Part shown: positions 10,307 through 18,753 of the stretch, piece by piece
How positions within the stretch are numbered: the first letter of the stretch is position 1
How the letters are laid out: every line of letters starts with the position of its first letter
Source of the DNA: Pseudomonas sp. GGS8
GTDB taxonomy: Bacteria > Pseudomonadota > Gammaproteobacteria > Pseudomonadales > Pseudomonadaceae
DNA length: 64,000 nucleotides
Reading direction: 5' to 3'
NCBI RefSeq assembly: GCF_024168645.1
Contig: NZ_JALJWF010000001.1
Span: forward strand, 5,397,501 to 5,461,500
Made by a program: the position numbers and the translations under genes
Notes under the pieces: generated by a model
The model's database searches: none
What the model saw: the letters and a program-made list of their open reading frames with translations, nothing else
Told to the model about the DNA's origin: nothing

Positions 10307-10691
10307 ATTCGCCAAACCCAGGGGTTGATGGCGGCGGCCGAACGTGAACTTATGCTGCGTGAGCTCTGCGGGTTCGCCTATGGCCTGATCGCCCGTCTGC
10401 GCGTTGAAAACGAGATAAGCGCCATCACACCGTGGACTGTTCTGCATCCTGTTGCCGTTTGCTATGGCAGAACCTCTTGGCTGGCTGACACCGGTGATTA
10501 CCGCCATTGTCAGCTACACCTTTTTCGACCTCGACGAAATCGGCGACGATCTGGAAGACCCATTCGGCTTCGATGAGAACGATCTGCCGTGCAATGCGAT
10601 TTTGCGCACACTGGAGCGCGAAGTGCTGGCAGCGCTGGGGCAAACCGACTTGCCACCCGCCCTTGAGCCCTATGACTACGTGCTGAACTGA
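10307..10691 (+). pseudogene. remnant of a bestrophin-like (YneE/UPF0187) channel gene
   Basis: Two overlapping reading frames together resemble the last third of a bestrophin-type anion channel. Frame one (from 10307) has AAERELMLRELCGF, like the loop before the last helices. Frame two (in frame from 10419) reads LFCILLPFAMAEPLGWLTPV, then VSYTFFDLDEIGDDLEDPFG and the usual acidic tail, ending at 10691. A stop in frame two at 10416-10418 and the offset of the frames show that a frameshift, probably with a small deletion, joined them. The first 170 or so residues of a normal protein have no counterpart upstream, where the FUSC promoter lies. The piece from 10452 could still be translated from a TTG, but would lack the pore. 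Confidence 0.7.
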
Positions 10692-10767
10692 GCCAGGGTT
10701 TGACTCACAGCCCGGCCTGACCGAAGCTGGTGACTTTGCAAAAGCCTGTCAGCTCCCGGATTCCTGC

Positions 10768-11823
10768 ATGCCTCAGTCCCGCCGCTATCTGCTCATCAGC
10801 CTCTGTGCACTGTTTGCCCTCGCCCTCGCCTGGTTTTTTGTGCGCAGCACGACGCCTGTGGTGCCGGAAACAATCCGGCGCGGCTACAGCGAAGCGCTGA
10901 ACCAGGCACGCGCGGGTCAACCGGGGGCGGCACGGGTTCTTTACCAGCAATTGGGCCGCCCTGACCTGTCCGACAAGCGCCGCGTCTGGCTGCATGCCGA
11001 ATTGCCCAACTACCCCAGCCCACAAGCCTTGAAACTGGCGGATGCGGACCTGCAACATCCATCGGCGCAGGTGCGCATTGCGGCGATCAAAAGCATCAGC
11101 GGTTTAGTGCCCAACGGGCAGCGCAGTCTGTTGCTCGGGCCCTTGCTCGATGACAGCGACCAAAGTGTCCGGTTTGTTGCAGTCAACGCCTTGTTGGGCT
11201 TGTCCCCGGATGAGCTGGGGTTGTATTTCGGCCCCTTGGAGCAAGCCATCGATGCCTGGGAACAGGTCCTCAAGCTCCAGCCGGAAAGCGCCGACACGCA
11301 GTACCAATTGGCACGCCTGCATTTACACAATGCCGAATTGAAGGACGCGCAGCAGGCATTGGAACGCACGTTACAACTGGCGCCCGGCAACCTGCCGGCA
11401 CTGGTGATGCAGATTGATGTGCTGGACCGACAGGGCCAAAGCGATGCCGCCCAGCAATTGTTGGCGAAGCAGTTAAAGGCCCAGCCCGATTCGGCCTATC
11501 TGCAACATGCGTTGGGGCTCTGGTTACTGCATCACGGGCAAAGTGAGTTCGCGTTGCTCGGGCTGTCCAAAGCCGTGGAGCTTGAACCCGACAACAAGGA
11601 TTACCGCTACGACCTGGCCACCACGCTGCATGGCGAGCAAGAGCTGGAGGCCGCACAGAAACAGCTACAGGAAATCGTCCAGCGCCACCCGGCCGATCGC
11701 AAGGCGCGCGTGCTGTTGATCAACTATTGGAAGGAAAGCGGACAGTTGCAGAACGTGCAGATCCTGTTGGCGCAGCTCGAGCAGCTCAATCCGGATGATC
11801 CGGCATTGCAGCAAGGGCTTTAA
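10768..11823 (+). CDS. membrane-anchored TPR protein
   Basis: 351 residues. One N-terminal hydrophobic anchor (residues 6-24, YLLISLCALFALALAWFFV) has the bulk predicted outside the cytoplasm. Residues 85-145 look like two HEAT-type repeats (PSAQVRIAAIKSI, DDSDQSVRFVAVNALLGL). Residues 155-345 hold about six tetratricopeptide repeats. The same HEAT-plus-TPR order occurs at the C-terminus of larger Pseudomonas proteins whose N-terminal half is a multihaem CxxCH cytochrome domain; here there is no CxxCH. It is therefore either a haem-less derivative or an independent scaffold protein. It stands alone, with no clear operon partner. Confidence 0.75.
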   Translation: MPQSRRYLLISLCALFALALAWFFVRSTTPVVPETIRRGYSEALNQARAGQPGAARVLYQQLGRPDLSDKRRVWLHAELPNYPSPQALKLADADLQHPSAQVRIAAIKSISGLVPNGQRSLLLGPLLDDSDQSVRFVAVNALLGLSPDELGLYFGPLEQAIDAWEQVLKLQPESADTQYQLARLHLHNAELKDAQQALERTLQLAPGNLPALVMQIDVLDRQGQSDAAQQLLAKQLKAQPDSAYLQHALGLWLLHHGQSEFALLGLSKAVELEPDNKDYRYDLATTLHGEQELEAAQKQLQEIVQRHPADRKARVLLINYWKESGQLQNVQILLAQLEQLNPDDPALQQGL

Positions 11824-11827
11824 TCAA

Positions 11828-11880
11828 GATCAAAAGATCGTCCGAACGCGGCCCGAGCCTTCGGCAGCTCCTGCAGGGGG
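11828..11880. repeat. Pseudomonas intergenic repeat
   Basis: Contains the palindrome GATCAAAAGATC followed by the CCTTCGGCAGCTCCTGCAGG motif. Both are familiar from dispersed intergenic repeats in fluorescent pseudomonads. It separates the convergent TPR and receiver genes. Confidence 0.5.
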
Positions 11881-11908
11881 GCCGCGCGGCACAACCGTCG
11901 ACACAGCG

Positions 11909-12286
11909 TCAGGACAGCATGTCCTGCATGATCTGTTGCAACACATCCAGATCGAATGGCTTGGCCAGGATCGGTGCCTTGCGGGTGATCGGGCTGTCGG
12001 TCTCGCGGATTTCCTGTGGGTAGCCGCTGATGAAGATCACCTTGAGTTCCGGTCGCAGCTTCACGGCAGGTTCGGCGATCTGCACGCCAGAAATCCCGCC
12101 AGGCAGGCGGAAGTCGGTGATCATCATGTCCAGATTCGGTTTGCTCGCCAGAATCTCAAAGGCCTGCTCACCGTTTTCGGCTTGCAGTACCCGGTAACCT
12201 TCACCCGACAAATATGCGGACAGCACCATCAAAATCGAAGGGTCATCCTCAACGATCAGTACCACGTCTTGTGCATCTTCACTCAT
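11909..12286 (-). CDS. single-domain response regulator
   Basis: 125 residues forming just a CheY-like receiver. Acidic pair in IVEDD (residues 11-15), phosphoacceptor Asp near 57 in MMITDFRLPGG, switch Ser in FISGYP, and Lys in LAKPFDL near 105. There is no output domain. The start at 12286 (MSEDAQD) has AAAGG upstream and fits the domain edge; an in-frame start 16 codons earlier adds only unrelated residues. It is the last gene of the minus-strand signalling cluster and is a likely phosphate acceptor or sink for the kinase encoded just upstream (12364-13545). Confidence 0.88.
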   Translation of the reverse strand: MSEDAQDVVLIVEDDPSILMVLSAYLSGEGYRVLQAENGEQAFEILASKPNLDMMITDFRLPGGISGVQIAEPAVKLRPELKVIFISGYPQEIRETDSPITRKAPILAKPFDLDVLQQIMQDMLS

Positions 12287-12363
12287 GGAAAACCTTTGTT
12301 CGGTCAATAGCTGCTGATACGACCATATGGTCACTCAGAGGTTGCGTTCATCGGGCTGTTTTC

Positions 12364-13545
12364 CTACAGCGGCAGACAAACGCGAAACAAGGCGCCTTCG
12401 CCAATCCGGCTCTCGACGGTAATGGAGCCGCCATGGGCGGCGACAATCTGCTGCGAAATAAACAACCCCAGGCCCAGCCCCGCCACCACGGCCCGGGTGG
12501 AAACCCGCTCGAACTGCTGAAAAATGCGCTGCTGATTCTCTTCACCGATCCCGATACCGCGATCCTGAACCTCAACCCGCGCTTGCCCGAGGTGATTGTA
12601 CACGCGTACGTCGATCGCGCTCTTGGCACCATAGCGCAACGCATTTGTCAGCAGATTGGAAATTACTTGTTCGATACGAAACTCGTCCCAGTCACCCATC
12701 ACGGGTTGGTCGGCAATCAAGCTGACTGGCGACTCTGCGGCCTCAATCTGCGGTGCGAAGTTTTGCAAAAGATTCTGCACCAGTTGCACCAGGTCAAACC
12801 GACCGGGGCGGATCGACAGCTTGCCGGTGCGGATTCGCGACACATCGAGCATGTCTTCGATCAGGCGGATCAGGCTTTTGATCTGCCGCTCGTCGCGCTC
12901 GACCATGGCGTGCATTTTGTCCAGAGTGAACGCCGCGGCGTTATCCCGGGCCAGGTGCATTTTGCGCAACTGGGTTTCGAGGATCAGGCCATTGAGCGGC
13001 GTGCGGACTTCGTGCGCGACGATGGACATGAAATCATCGCGCAAGCACACAGCCTGCTTCAGTTCATTCTGGGTGTTCTGCAACTGTTCGAGCAGTGCCT
13101 GCTGCTCCCGGCGACTTTGCTCCAGGGCTTCGACCTGCTGTTTCATCGCCTTGCGCTGACGATACAGATCGACGAAGACATTGACCTTGCTCTTGACCGC
13201 GTGAACATCCAGCGGCTTGTGCAGAAAGTCCACGGCTCCGCTTTCGTAGCCCTTGAACGCGTAGTTGAGATGACGGCCAGCGGCACTGACGAACACAATC
13301 GGGATGTTTTTGGTTTTTTCCGTGCCGCGCATCAACTCGGCCAACTCGAAGCCGTTCATGCCGGGCATCTGCACATCGAGAATGGCCAGCGCGAATTCGT
13401 GCTGCAACAACAGCGACAAGGCTTCATCGGCGGACAAGGCCTTGTAGACGATGCGGTCCTCCCACTTGATCAACGCCTCCAGCGCCAGCAAGTTCTCCGG
13501 CAGGTCGTCGACGATCAGTAATTTGGCCTGGATGTTACTTAGCAT
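12364..13545 (-). CDS. receiver-histidine kinase hybrid (REC-HisKA-HATPase)
   Basis: 393 residues, cytoplasmic. An N-terminal receiver (about 7-122; LLIVDD, phosphoacceptor in ILDVQMPGMNG near 58, HKPLD near 110) is joined by a coiled coil (130-165) to a HisKA domain with VAHEVRTPLNG near residue 178. The ATP-binding domain follows, with N-box NLLTNALRYG and GIGIGEENQQRIFQQF. The receiver-first order suggests that this kinase is switched by phosphorylation from another kinase, plausibly the large hybrid kinase upstream. Its ATG overlaps the end of the cheB scar at 13535-13627. The GGGAA eight bases upstream serves as ribosome site. Confidence 0.9.
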   Translation of the reverse strand: MLSNIQAKLLIVDDLPENLLALEALIKWEDRIVYKALSADEALSLLLQHEFALAILDVQMPGMNGFELAELMRGTEKTKNIPIVFVSAAGRHLNYAFKGYESGAVDFLHKPLDVHAVKSKVNVFVDLYRQRKAMKQQVEALEQSRREQQALLEQLQNTQNELKQAVCLRDDFMSIVAHEVRTPLNGLILETQLRKMHLARDNAAAFTLDKMHAMVERDERQIKSLIRLIEDMLDVSRIRTGKLSIRPGRFDLVQLVQNLLQNFAPQIEAAESPVSLIADQPVMGDWDEFRIEQVISNLLTNALRYGAKSAIDVRVYNHLGQARVEVQDRGIGIGEENQQRIFQQFERVSTRAVVAGLGLGLFISQQIVAAHGGSITVESRIGEGALFRVCLPL

Positions 13546-13627
13546 GTGATTCGTTCCCGCTCGACAAGCAGACGGCCGAAGCCCCGATCAGGGTAGCTTC
13601 TACACAAGGAATACCTGCACAGTTCAT
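13535..13627 (-). pseudogene. cheB scar: first and last codons of a deleted methylesterase gene
   Basis: A 30-codon frame begins with an ATG that overlaps the CheR stop (ATGA). It reads MNCAGIPCVEATLIGASA, matching the opening strand and catalytic-serine turn of CheB methylesterase domains (normally IGASAGG), then runs straight into VCLSSGNESHAK and a stop that overlaps the next kinase start. In many pseudomonads a cheB-like gene of about 190 codons sits at this place between cheR and the receiver-kinase gene. I infer an in-frame internal deletion. What is seen is the motif and the two overlaps; the deletion itself is inference. Confidence 0.65.
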
Positions 13628-14436
13628 GATTTGCGGTAGATCCTTTCATGTTTGACCAACGGCTCAAATTGATTGCCATAGGCCGAAAAATCCAGGGTTT
13701 CCTTACTGCCCAGCGCCAGAAAGCCACGATGACACAAAGATTCATGAAACAAGCCGAACGTTCGATCCTGAAGCTTTTTATTAAAATAAATCAGTACATT
13801 ACGACACGAAATTAATTGAGTTTCGGAGAATACGCTATCGGTGGCCAGGCTGTGATCGGCGAAGGTCACGTTGTCGCACAGGCTCTTGTCGAAAATCGCG
13901 TAGTCATAGGCCGCCGTGTAGTAATCGGCGAACGAGCGCTGACCACCAGCCTGCTGATAGTTGTGAGTGTAGGCGCGAACATTCGCCATGGAGAAAATCC
14001 CTTGCCTGGCTTTATCCAGCGAACGCGGGTTGATGTCGGTGGCATAGATGATGGTGCGATCCAGCAAGCCTTCTTCGCGCAGCAGAATCGCCATCGAATA
14101 GACCTCTTCGCCGGTGCTGCAGCCGGCAATCCAGACCTTGATCGACGGATAGGTCTTGAGCAGCGGCACCACTTCATCACGCAGGGCCAGGAAGTGCGAA
14201 GGGTCGCGAAACATTTCGCTGACCGGGATTGTCAGCAATTGCAGCAGTTGCATGAACGCAGTCGGGTCGTGCAGGACCTTCTCTTGCAGCGCCGAGATGG
14301 TATTGCACTCGAACTGGCTCAATGCATGGTTGACCCGGCGCTTGATCGACGCGCCGGAGTAATCACGAAAATCGTAGCTGTACTTGAGGTAGATCGCTTC
14401 GATCAACAACCTCATTTCGATTTCGCTGCGCTCCAC
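13624..14436 (-). CDS. CheR-type protein methyltransferase
   Basis: 270 residues. An N-terminal helical domain precedes an SAM-dependent fold. Visible motifs: FRDYSGASIKRRV near residue 27, SEMFRDPSHF near 70, AGCSTGEEVYSMAILL near 100 (SAM loop), YATDINPRSLDKARQG near 130, and LISCRNVLIYF near 215. The start is the GTG at 14436, giving MERSEIEMRLL like its relatives; this GTG shares a base with the TAG stop of the hybrid kinase (TAGTG), so translation is coupled. Its target is unknown: no chemoreceptor is nearby, and the partner methylesterase is deleted. It probably belongs to a non-chemotactic stress or surface-signalling system. Confidence 0.88.
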   Translation of the reverse strand: MERSEIEMRLLIEAIYLKYSYDFRDYSGASIKRRVNHALSQFECNTISALQEKVLHDPTAFMQLLQLLTIPVSEMFRDPSHFLALRDEVVPLLKTYPSIKVWIAGCSTGEEVYSMAILLREEGLLDRTIIYATDINPRSLDKARQGIFSMANVRAYTHNYQQAGGQRSFADYYTAAYDYAIFDKSLCDNVTFADHSLATDSVFSETQLISCRNVLIYFNKKLQDRTFGLFHESLCHRGFLALGSKETLDFSAYGNQFEPLVKHERIYRKS

Positions 14437-17400
14437 TAAATGCGTTCCATCTTCGGTAACCACACACGAATCAACGAAAACAGGCGATCCAGGTCGATGG
14501 GCTTGGCCAGGTAGTCGTTGGAGCCGGCCTGCAAGCAGCGCTCCTGATCGTCCTTCATGGCCTTGGCCGTCACCGCAATAATCGGCAGTTTGCGCCAGCG
14601 CGGGTCCTTGCGGATTTCGAGGGTGGCTTCGAAACCGTCCATTTCCGGCATCATCACGTCCATCAGCACCAGGTCGATGTCCTCGACGTCATTCAATCGC
14701 TCAATCGCTTCACGACCGTTACGGCCAATCACCACGACCGCGCCCTTTTGCTCCAGCGCACCGGTCAGGGCAAAGATGTTACGAACATCGTCATCCACCA
14801 ACAGCACTTTGCGCCCCTCGAACACCTTGTCGCGGCTGCGCGCGGTCTTGAGCATGGTCTGGCGCTCATGGGACAGCCGGGATTCGATCTTGTGCAGAAA
14901 GAGGGTCACTTCATCCAGCAACCGCTCGGGCGAACGCGCGCCCTTGATGATGATCGAGCGCGAATACTTGCGCAGCTCGGCCTCTTCGTCCCGGGTCAGG
15001 TTGCGCGCGGTATAGACGATCACCGGCGGGAACGAGCAGATATCCTCGCAGGACATGCGCTTGAGCAAGTCGTTGCCGAGCATGTCCGGCAGCTTCAGGT
15101 CGATGATCATGCAGTCAAAAATCGTGGTGCGCAGCAAATCGAGTGCATCCTGCGCCAGGCCGACGGCAGTGATTTCGATGTCCTCGTCGCCGATCAATCG
15201 GGCAATGCTGTCGCGCTGCACATCATCGTCTTCGACCAGCAATATGCGTTTGACCTTCTGGGTCAGTTTGGCTTCGAGACGGGCAAATACCTCCTTGAGT
15301 TCCTCGCGCGTGGTCGGTTTGACTGCATAACCGATGGCGCCCATGTGCATGGCGGCCTCGACACGGTCTTCGACAGAGATCACATGCACGGGAATGTGCC
15401 GGGTCTCGGCGTGCTCTTTCAGGCGCTGCAATACCGTCAACCCGGAATGATCCGGCAGGCGCATGTCCAGCAGGATCGCGTCGGGGATGAATTGCCTGGC
15501 CAGGTCGTAGCCTTCATCGGCGCCGTGGGCCACCAGGCACTGATAACCCAGTTCATGGGCCAGATCGTAGAGGATTTGTGCAAAGTTCAGCTCATCTTCC
15601 ACCACAAGGATGCAACGACTGGCGAACGGCGCCTTGTGGCGATCATCGTCGAAACACGCAACATCGACATCGGCCATCAGCGGCACAGCCGCGGTAACCT
15701 CGGCGTTTTTCGATGGGAGAGCCGGCATGGCCACCGGCGTGGCTTTCATCGTTTCGACAGGCGTATCGCCCGGTTCGACGTAGTGCTGCGGCAAGACCAG
15801 GGTGAACACACTGCCCTGCCCCGGCGTGCTGGTCAGGCTGATGGAGCCGCCCAGCAACGTGGCCAGATCACGAGAAATCGACAGGCCCAGGCCGGTACCG
15901 CCGTAACGACGGTTCGTGGTGCCGTCGGCCTGACGGAAGGCTTCGAAAATGCTTTCCTGATGATCCGGCGCAATGCCGATCCCGGAGTCGCGGACGATAA
16001 ACGCAATGCCATCGGCCGGCTGAGCAGCCACGATCAGGCTGACAGTGCCCTTTTCGGTGAACTTCACCGCGTTGGACAGCAGGTTCTTGATCACTTGCTC
16101 CAGGCGCTGGCAGTCGGTGAACAGTCTCAGCGGCGCGTCAGCCCGCAATTCGACTTCAAAATCCAGTTTCTTGTCCGCCGCCAACGGCTCGAACATTCCC
16201 CGCAGGCCTTCCACCAGGCGCGCGACGCTGGTGTTCTCCGGACACACCTCAAGCTTGCCGGCCTCAACCTTGGAAATGTCGAGAATGTCGTTGATCAAGT
16301 TGAGCAAATCGTTGCCGGCGGAATAGATCGACTCGGCGAACTTGACCTGCTCGGCGCTGAGGTTTCCCTGCGGGTTCTCCGCCAGCAATTTCGCCAGAAT
16401 CAACGAACTGTTCAGCGGCGTGCGCAGCTCGTGGGACATGTTGGCGAGGAATTCGGACTTGTACTTGCTGGCACGCTGCAATTCTTCGGCGCGGGCCTCA
16501 AGCTCAAGTTGGGCCTGATTCAGCTCACTGTTCTTGAGGTCCATGGCGTCGCGCTGCTCAGCCAGGATCTGCGCCTGTTCGGCGAGTTGTTCGTTGGTTT
16601 GCTCCAACTCGATCTGCTGGGTTTCGAGGTGAGTCTGGGATTCCTTGAGAACCCGCGACTGCTCTTCCAGCTCTTCGTTGGCGCTCTTGAGTTCCTCTTG
16701 CTGAACCTGCAGCTCTTCGTTGAGTTGCTGGGTTTCGGCCAGCACTTCCTGCAAGCGCTGGCGATAACGAGCGGCCTCGATCGAGGTGCCAATGTTGCCG
16801 GCGATCAGTTCAAGCAACTCGATGTCACGATCCGCCAGCGGCCGCAGGAAACCCAGCTCGATCACCCCGTTGACCCGATCGTCATCACTGGTCGGCACTA
16901 CCAGCACACTGTGTGGCAAACCTTCGCCCAGGCCAGAGCTGACTTTGAAGTAGTCGCCTGGCACCTCATCAAGACGAATCAGGCGCGCCTGTTGCGCCAC
17001 CTGGCCGACAATCCCTTCACCATTGTAAATCTGCTGCTCAAGCGCCTCCTGTTCCCGAGAGAAACCGTATGACGCGATGCGCTTCAGGCCGCCATGCTCC
17101 TCACGCACATAGATCGCCGCGACGGCACTGCCGAGGTATTGCGCGCAGAACTGCAGGATATTGCGCCCCAACAGATTGAGCGATAACTGCCCCAAGACTT
17201 GCTCGGCCAGTTCGGTCTGGCCGTTGCGCAACCAGGCCTGCTGTTCCAGACGCCGGGCGCTGGCCTGTTGCGCGGCGAGGTTGACGCCAAAGCTGCGGGA
17301 CAGGTTGAGCAGATCCCGGCGACCAATATAGGCCAGCAATCCACTGATACCGGCCACGAACAACAGATAAAGGGCGATGCTCCAGATGGTGGTGCGCCGC

Positions 17401-17939
17401 ACTTCTTCGTTGCGCGTGGTACGCAACTGCTGCTCCATATCGATCACGTCTTCGAATTGCTTGCGGATCTCATCGGTCAACCGTTTGCCGCGCCCGACTT
17501 TGACGACACTGCGGTAATCACCGCCTGCTCGCTGCAAATCGATTATCGATTGCGCGTAATCGGCCCATTCCGTCTGCAAGGCCTGGAGCTGGTGCAGGCG
17601 ATCGGTCTGCACCGGATTGTCCGCAGTCAGTTCGAGCAAGGTATTGAGAGCGACCGCTATTCTTGGCTTGGCCGTCTCATAGGGCTCAAGAAAATGCTCG
17701 TCGCCACTGAGCAGGAAACCGCGCATACCGGTTTCCAGATCGACGGTCAGTTTTACGGCTCCATTGGCATTATTGATCACCCGGTCGGTGTGCTGGACCC
17801 ACTGGATCACCGACAGCAGATAGGTGATCAGTGAGACGAAGAACACCGCGCTGATGACGCCAACACCCAATGGCAGGCTGACGTTGCGACTCAAGAGTTT
17901 ACGGAATCGTTGCTCGTCAACCGCAGGCGCAGAGGTCAT
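14436..17939 (-). CDS. membrane hybrid histidine kinase, CHASE3-GAF-HK-REC-REC-REC
   Basis: 1167 residues. Two membrane helices (about 24-46 and 183-205) enclose a CHASE3 sensor (46-166). Then come a GAF domain (258-390), a long coiled coil rich in Glu/Gln (390-515), and HisKA with MSHELRTPLN (His near 503). The HATPase domain has NLLSNAVKFTEKG and GTGLGLSISRDLA. Three receivers follow: CILVVEDE near 776, RILLVEDDD near 896, and KVLLVDDDVRNIF near 1043. It is the top of the minus-strand cluster and overlaps cheR. I took the ATG at 17939 (AAGG upstream, fits the topology); ATGs at 17969 and 18053 are alternatives. The signal is unknown. Confidence 0.9.
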   Translation of the reverse strand: MTSAPAVDEQRFRKLLSRNVSLPLGVGVISAVFFVSLITYLLSVIQWVQHTDRVINNANGAVKLTVDLETGMRGFLLSGDEHFLEPYETAKPRIAVALNTLLELTADNPVQTDRLHQLQALQTEWADYAQSIIDLQRAGGDYRSVVKVGRGKRLTDEIRKQFEDVIDMEQQLRTTRNEEVRRTTIWSIALYLLFVAGISGLLAYIGRRDLLNLSRSFGVNLAAQQASARRLEQQAWLRNGQTELAEQVLGQLSLNLLGRNILQFCAQYLGSAVAAIYVREEHGGLKRIASYGFSREQEALEQQIYNGEGIVGQVAQQARLIRLDEVPGDYFKVSSGLGEGLPHSVLVVPTSDDDRVNGVIELGFLRPLADRDIELLELIAGNIGTSIEAARYRQRLQEVLAETQQLNEELQVQQEELKSANEELEEQSRVLKESQTHLETQQIELEQTNEQLAEQAQILAEQRDAMDLKNSELNQAQLELEARAEELQRASKYKSEFLANMSHELRTPLNSSLILAKLLAENPQGNLSAEQVKFAESIYSAGNDLLNLINDILDISKVEAGKLEVCPENTSVARLVEGLRGMFEPLAADKKLDFEVELRADAPLRLFTDCQRLEQVIKNLLSNAVKFTEKGTVSLIVAAQPADGIAFIVRDSGIGIAPDHQESIFEAFRQADGTTNRRYGGTGLGLSISRDLATLLGGSISLTSTPGQGSVFTLVLPQHYVEPGDTPVETMKATPVAMPALPSKNAEVTAAVPLMADVDVACFDDDRHKAPFASRCILVVEDELNFAQILYDLAHELGYQCLVAHGADEGYDLARQFIPDAILLDMRLPDHSGLTVLQRLKEHAETRHIPVHVISVEDRVEAAMHMGAIGYAVKPTTREELKEVFARLEAKLTQKVKRILLVEDDDVQRDSIARLIGDEDIEITAVGLAQDALDLLRTTIFDCMIIDLKLPDMLGNDLLKRMSCEDICSFPPVIVYTARNLTRDEEAELRKYSRSIIIKGARSPERLLDEVTLFLHKIESRLSHERQTMLKTARSRDKVFEGRKVLLVDDDVRNIFALTGALEQKGAVVVIGRNGREAIERLNDVEDIDLVLMDVMMPEMDGFEATLEIRKDPRWRKLPIIAVTAKAMKDDQERCLQAGSNDYLAKPIDLDRLFSLIRVWLPKMERI

Positions 17940-18197
17940 GGGAAGCCTTGTCGAACTGTTGAAAGCCATCGAGTCTGCCCCAAAACGGCCGAGGGCATCC
18001 ATTTTTCTGACACGTTTTTCGGCAAAATCCTGCATTTCACTGCCCCGGCACAAAGGAGTGGTTATTCTGTGTGGCTCTTGTGCGGCTATTGTTTCTTGTA
18101 ACGCCTCGGGAACTTGTCGTGATCCGTCACGTACTCATGCAAGAGCCCGGTGATTTCGATCGACGCTATAGCAAATCCAACCTTTGAGAGCCCCACT

Positions 18198-18557
18198 ATG
18201 TCCACCAACACATCCACCATACTAGTCGTTGAAGACGATGCCATCGTGCGCATGCTGATCGTCGATGTGCTGGTGGAACTGGAATACCGGGTACTTGAAG
18301 CCGATGGCTGCGAAAAGGCGCTGGATTTCATCAACGATGAGGACCAGTGCATCGACTTGCTGATGACCGATGTGGGGCTGCCAATCATGGACGGTCGGGA
18401 GCTGGCCAAGCAGGCGCGCCTGTTGCGTCCGGAGTTGCCGATTCTGTTCGCCAGCGGCTATGCCGAGAGCATCGAAGTGCCTGATGACATGTATGTGATC
18501 GGCAAGCCGTTCTCGATTGATCAGTTGCGCGACAAGGTCAAGGACATATTGCCCTGA
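18198..18557 (+). CDS. single-domain response regulator (divergent from the kinase cluster)
   Basis: 119 residues, receiver only: VVEDDAIVRML at the start, phosphoacceptor in LLMTDVGLPIMDG near residue 57, FASGYAES, and IGKPFSIDQL near 103. The ATG at 18198 (MSTNTSTIL) was preferred over one 16 codons upstream because the domain begins directly after it. It is divergently transcribed from the hybrid kinase across about 258 bases that must hold both promoters. The lack of an output domain suggests it receives phosphate from one of the three kinase receivers or the HisKA domain next door. Confidence 0.87.
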   Translation: MSTNTSTILVVEDDAIVRMLIVDVLVELEYRVLEADGCEKALDFINDEDQCIDLLMTDVGLPIMDGRELAKQARLLRPELPILFASGYAESIEVPDDMYVIGKPFSIDQLRDKVKDILP

Positions 18558-18753
18558 CAGGGCTGTAGGGGGGGAAAGACCCGTATCGCAATGATGGGTC
18601 AATTCATTGCGCGCCTTGAAACGCTGGCGAGCCCGCCTTCATCGCGAAAAGTTGCTCTTTTAGATCCAAGGCCGACACATCAGATAAACAAGTAGCGCTA
18701 CCCACTTTTTAATCGCCAAAGATACTCTTGTCGAGCGCCAGAACATTGGAACA

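Noticed and set aside
14748..17072. 774-codon plus-strand frame opposite the hybrid kinase
   Set aside because: Antisense shadow of a gene whose domains are all recognisable.
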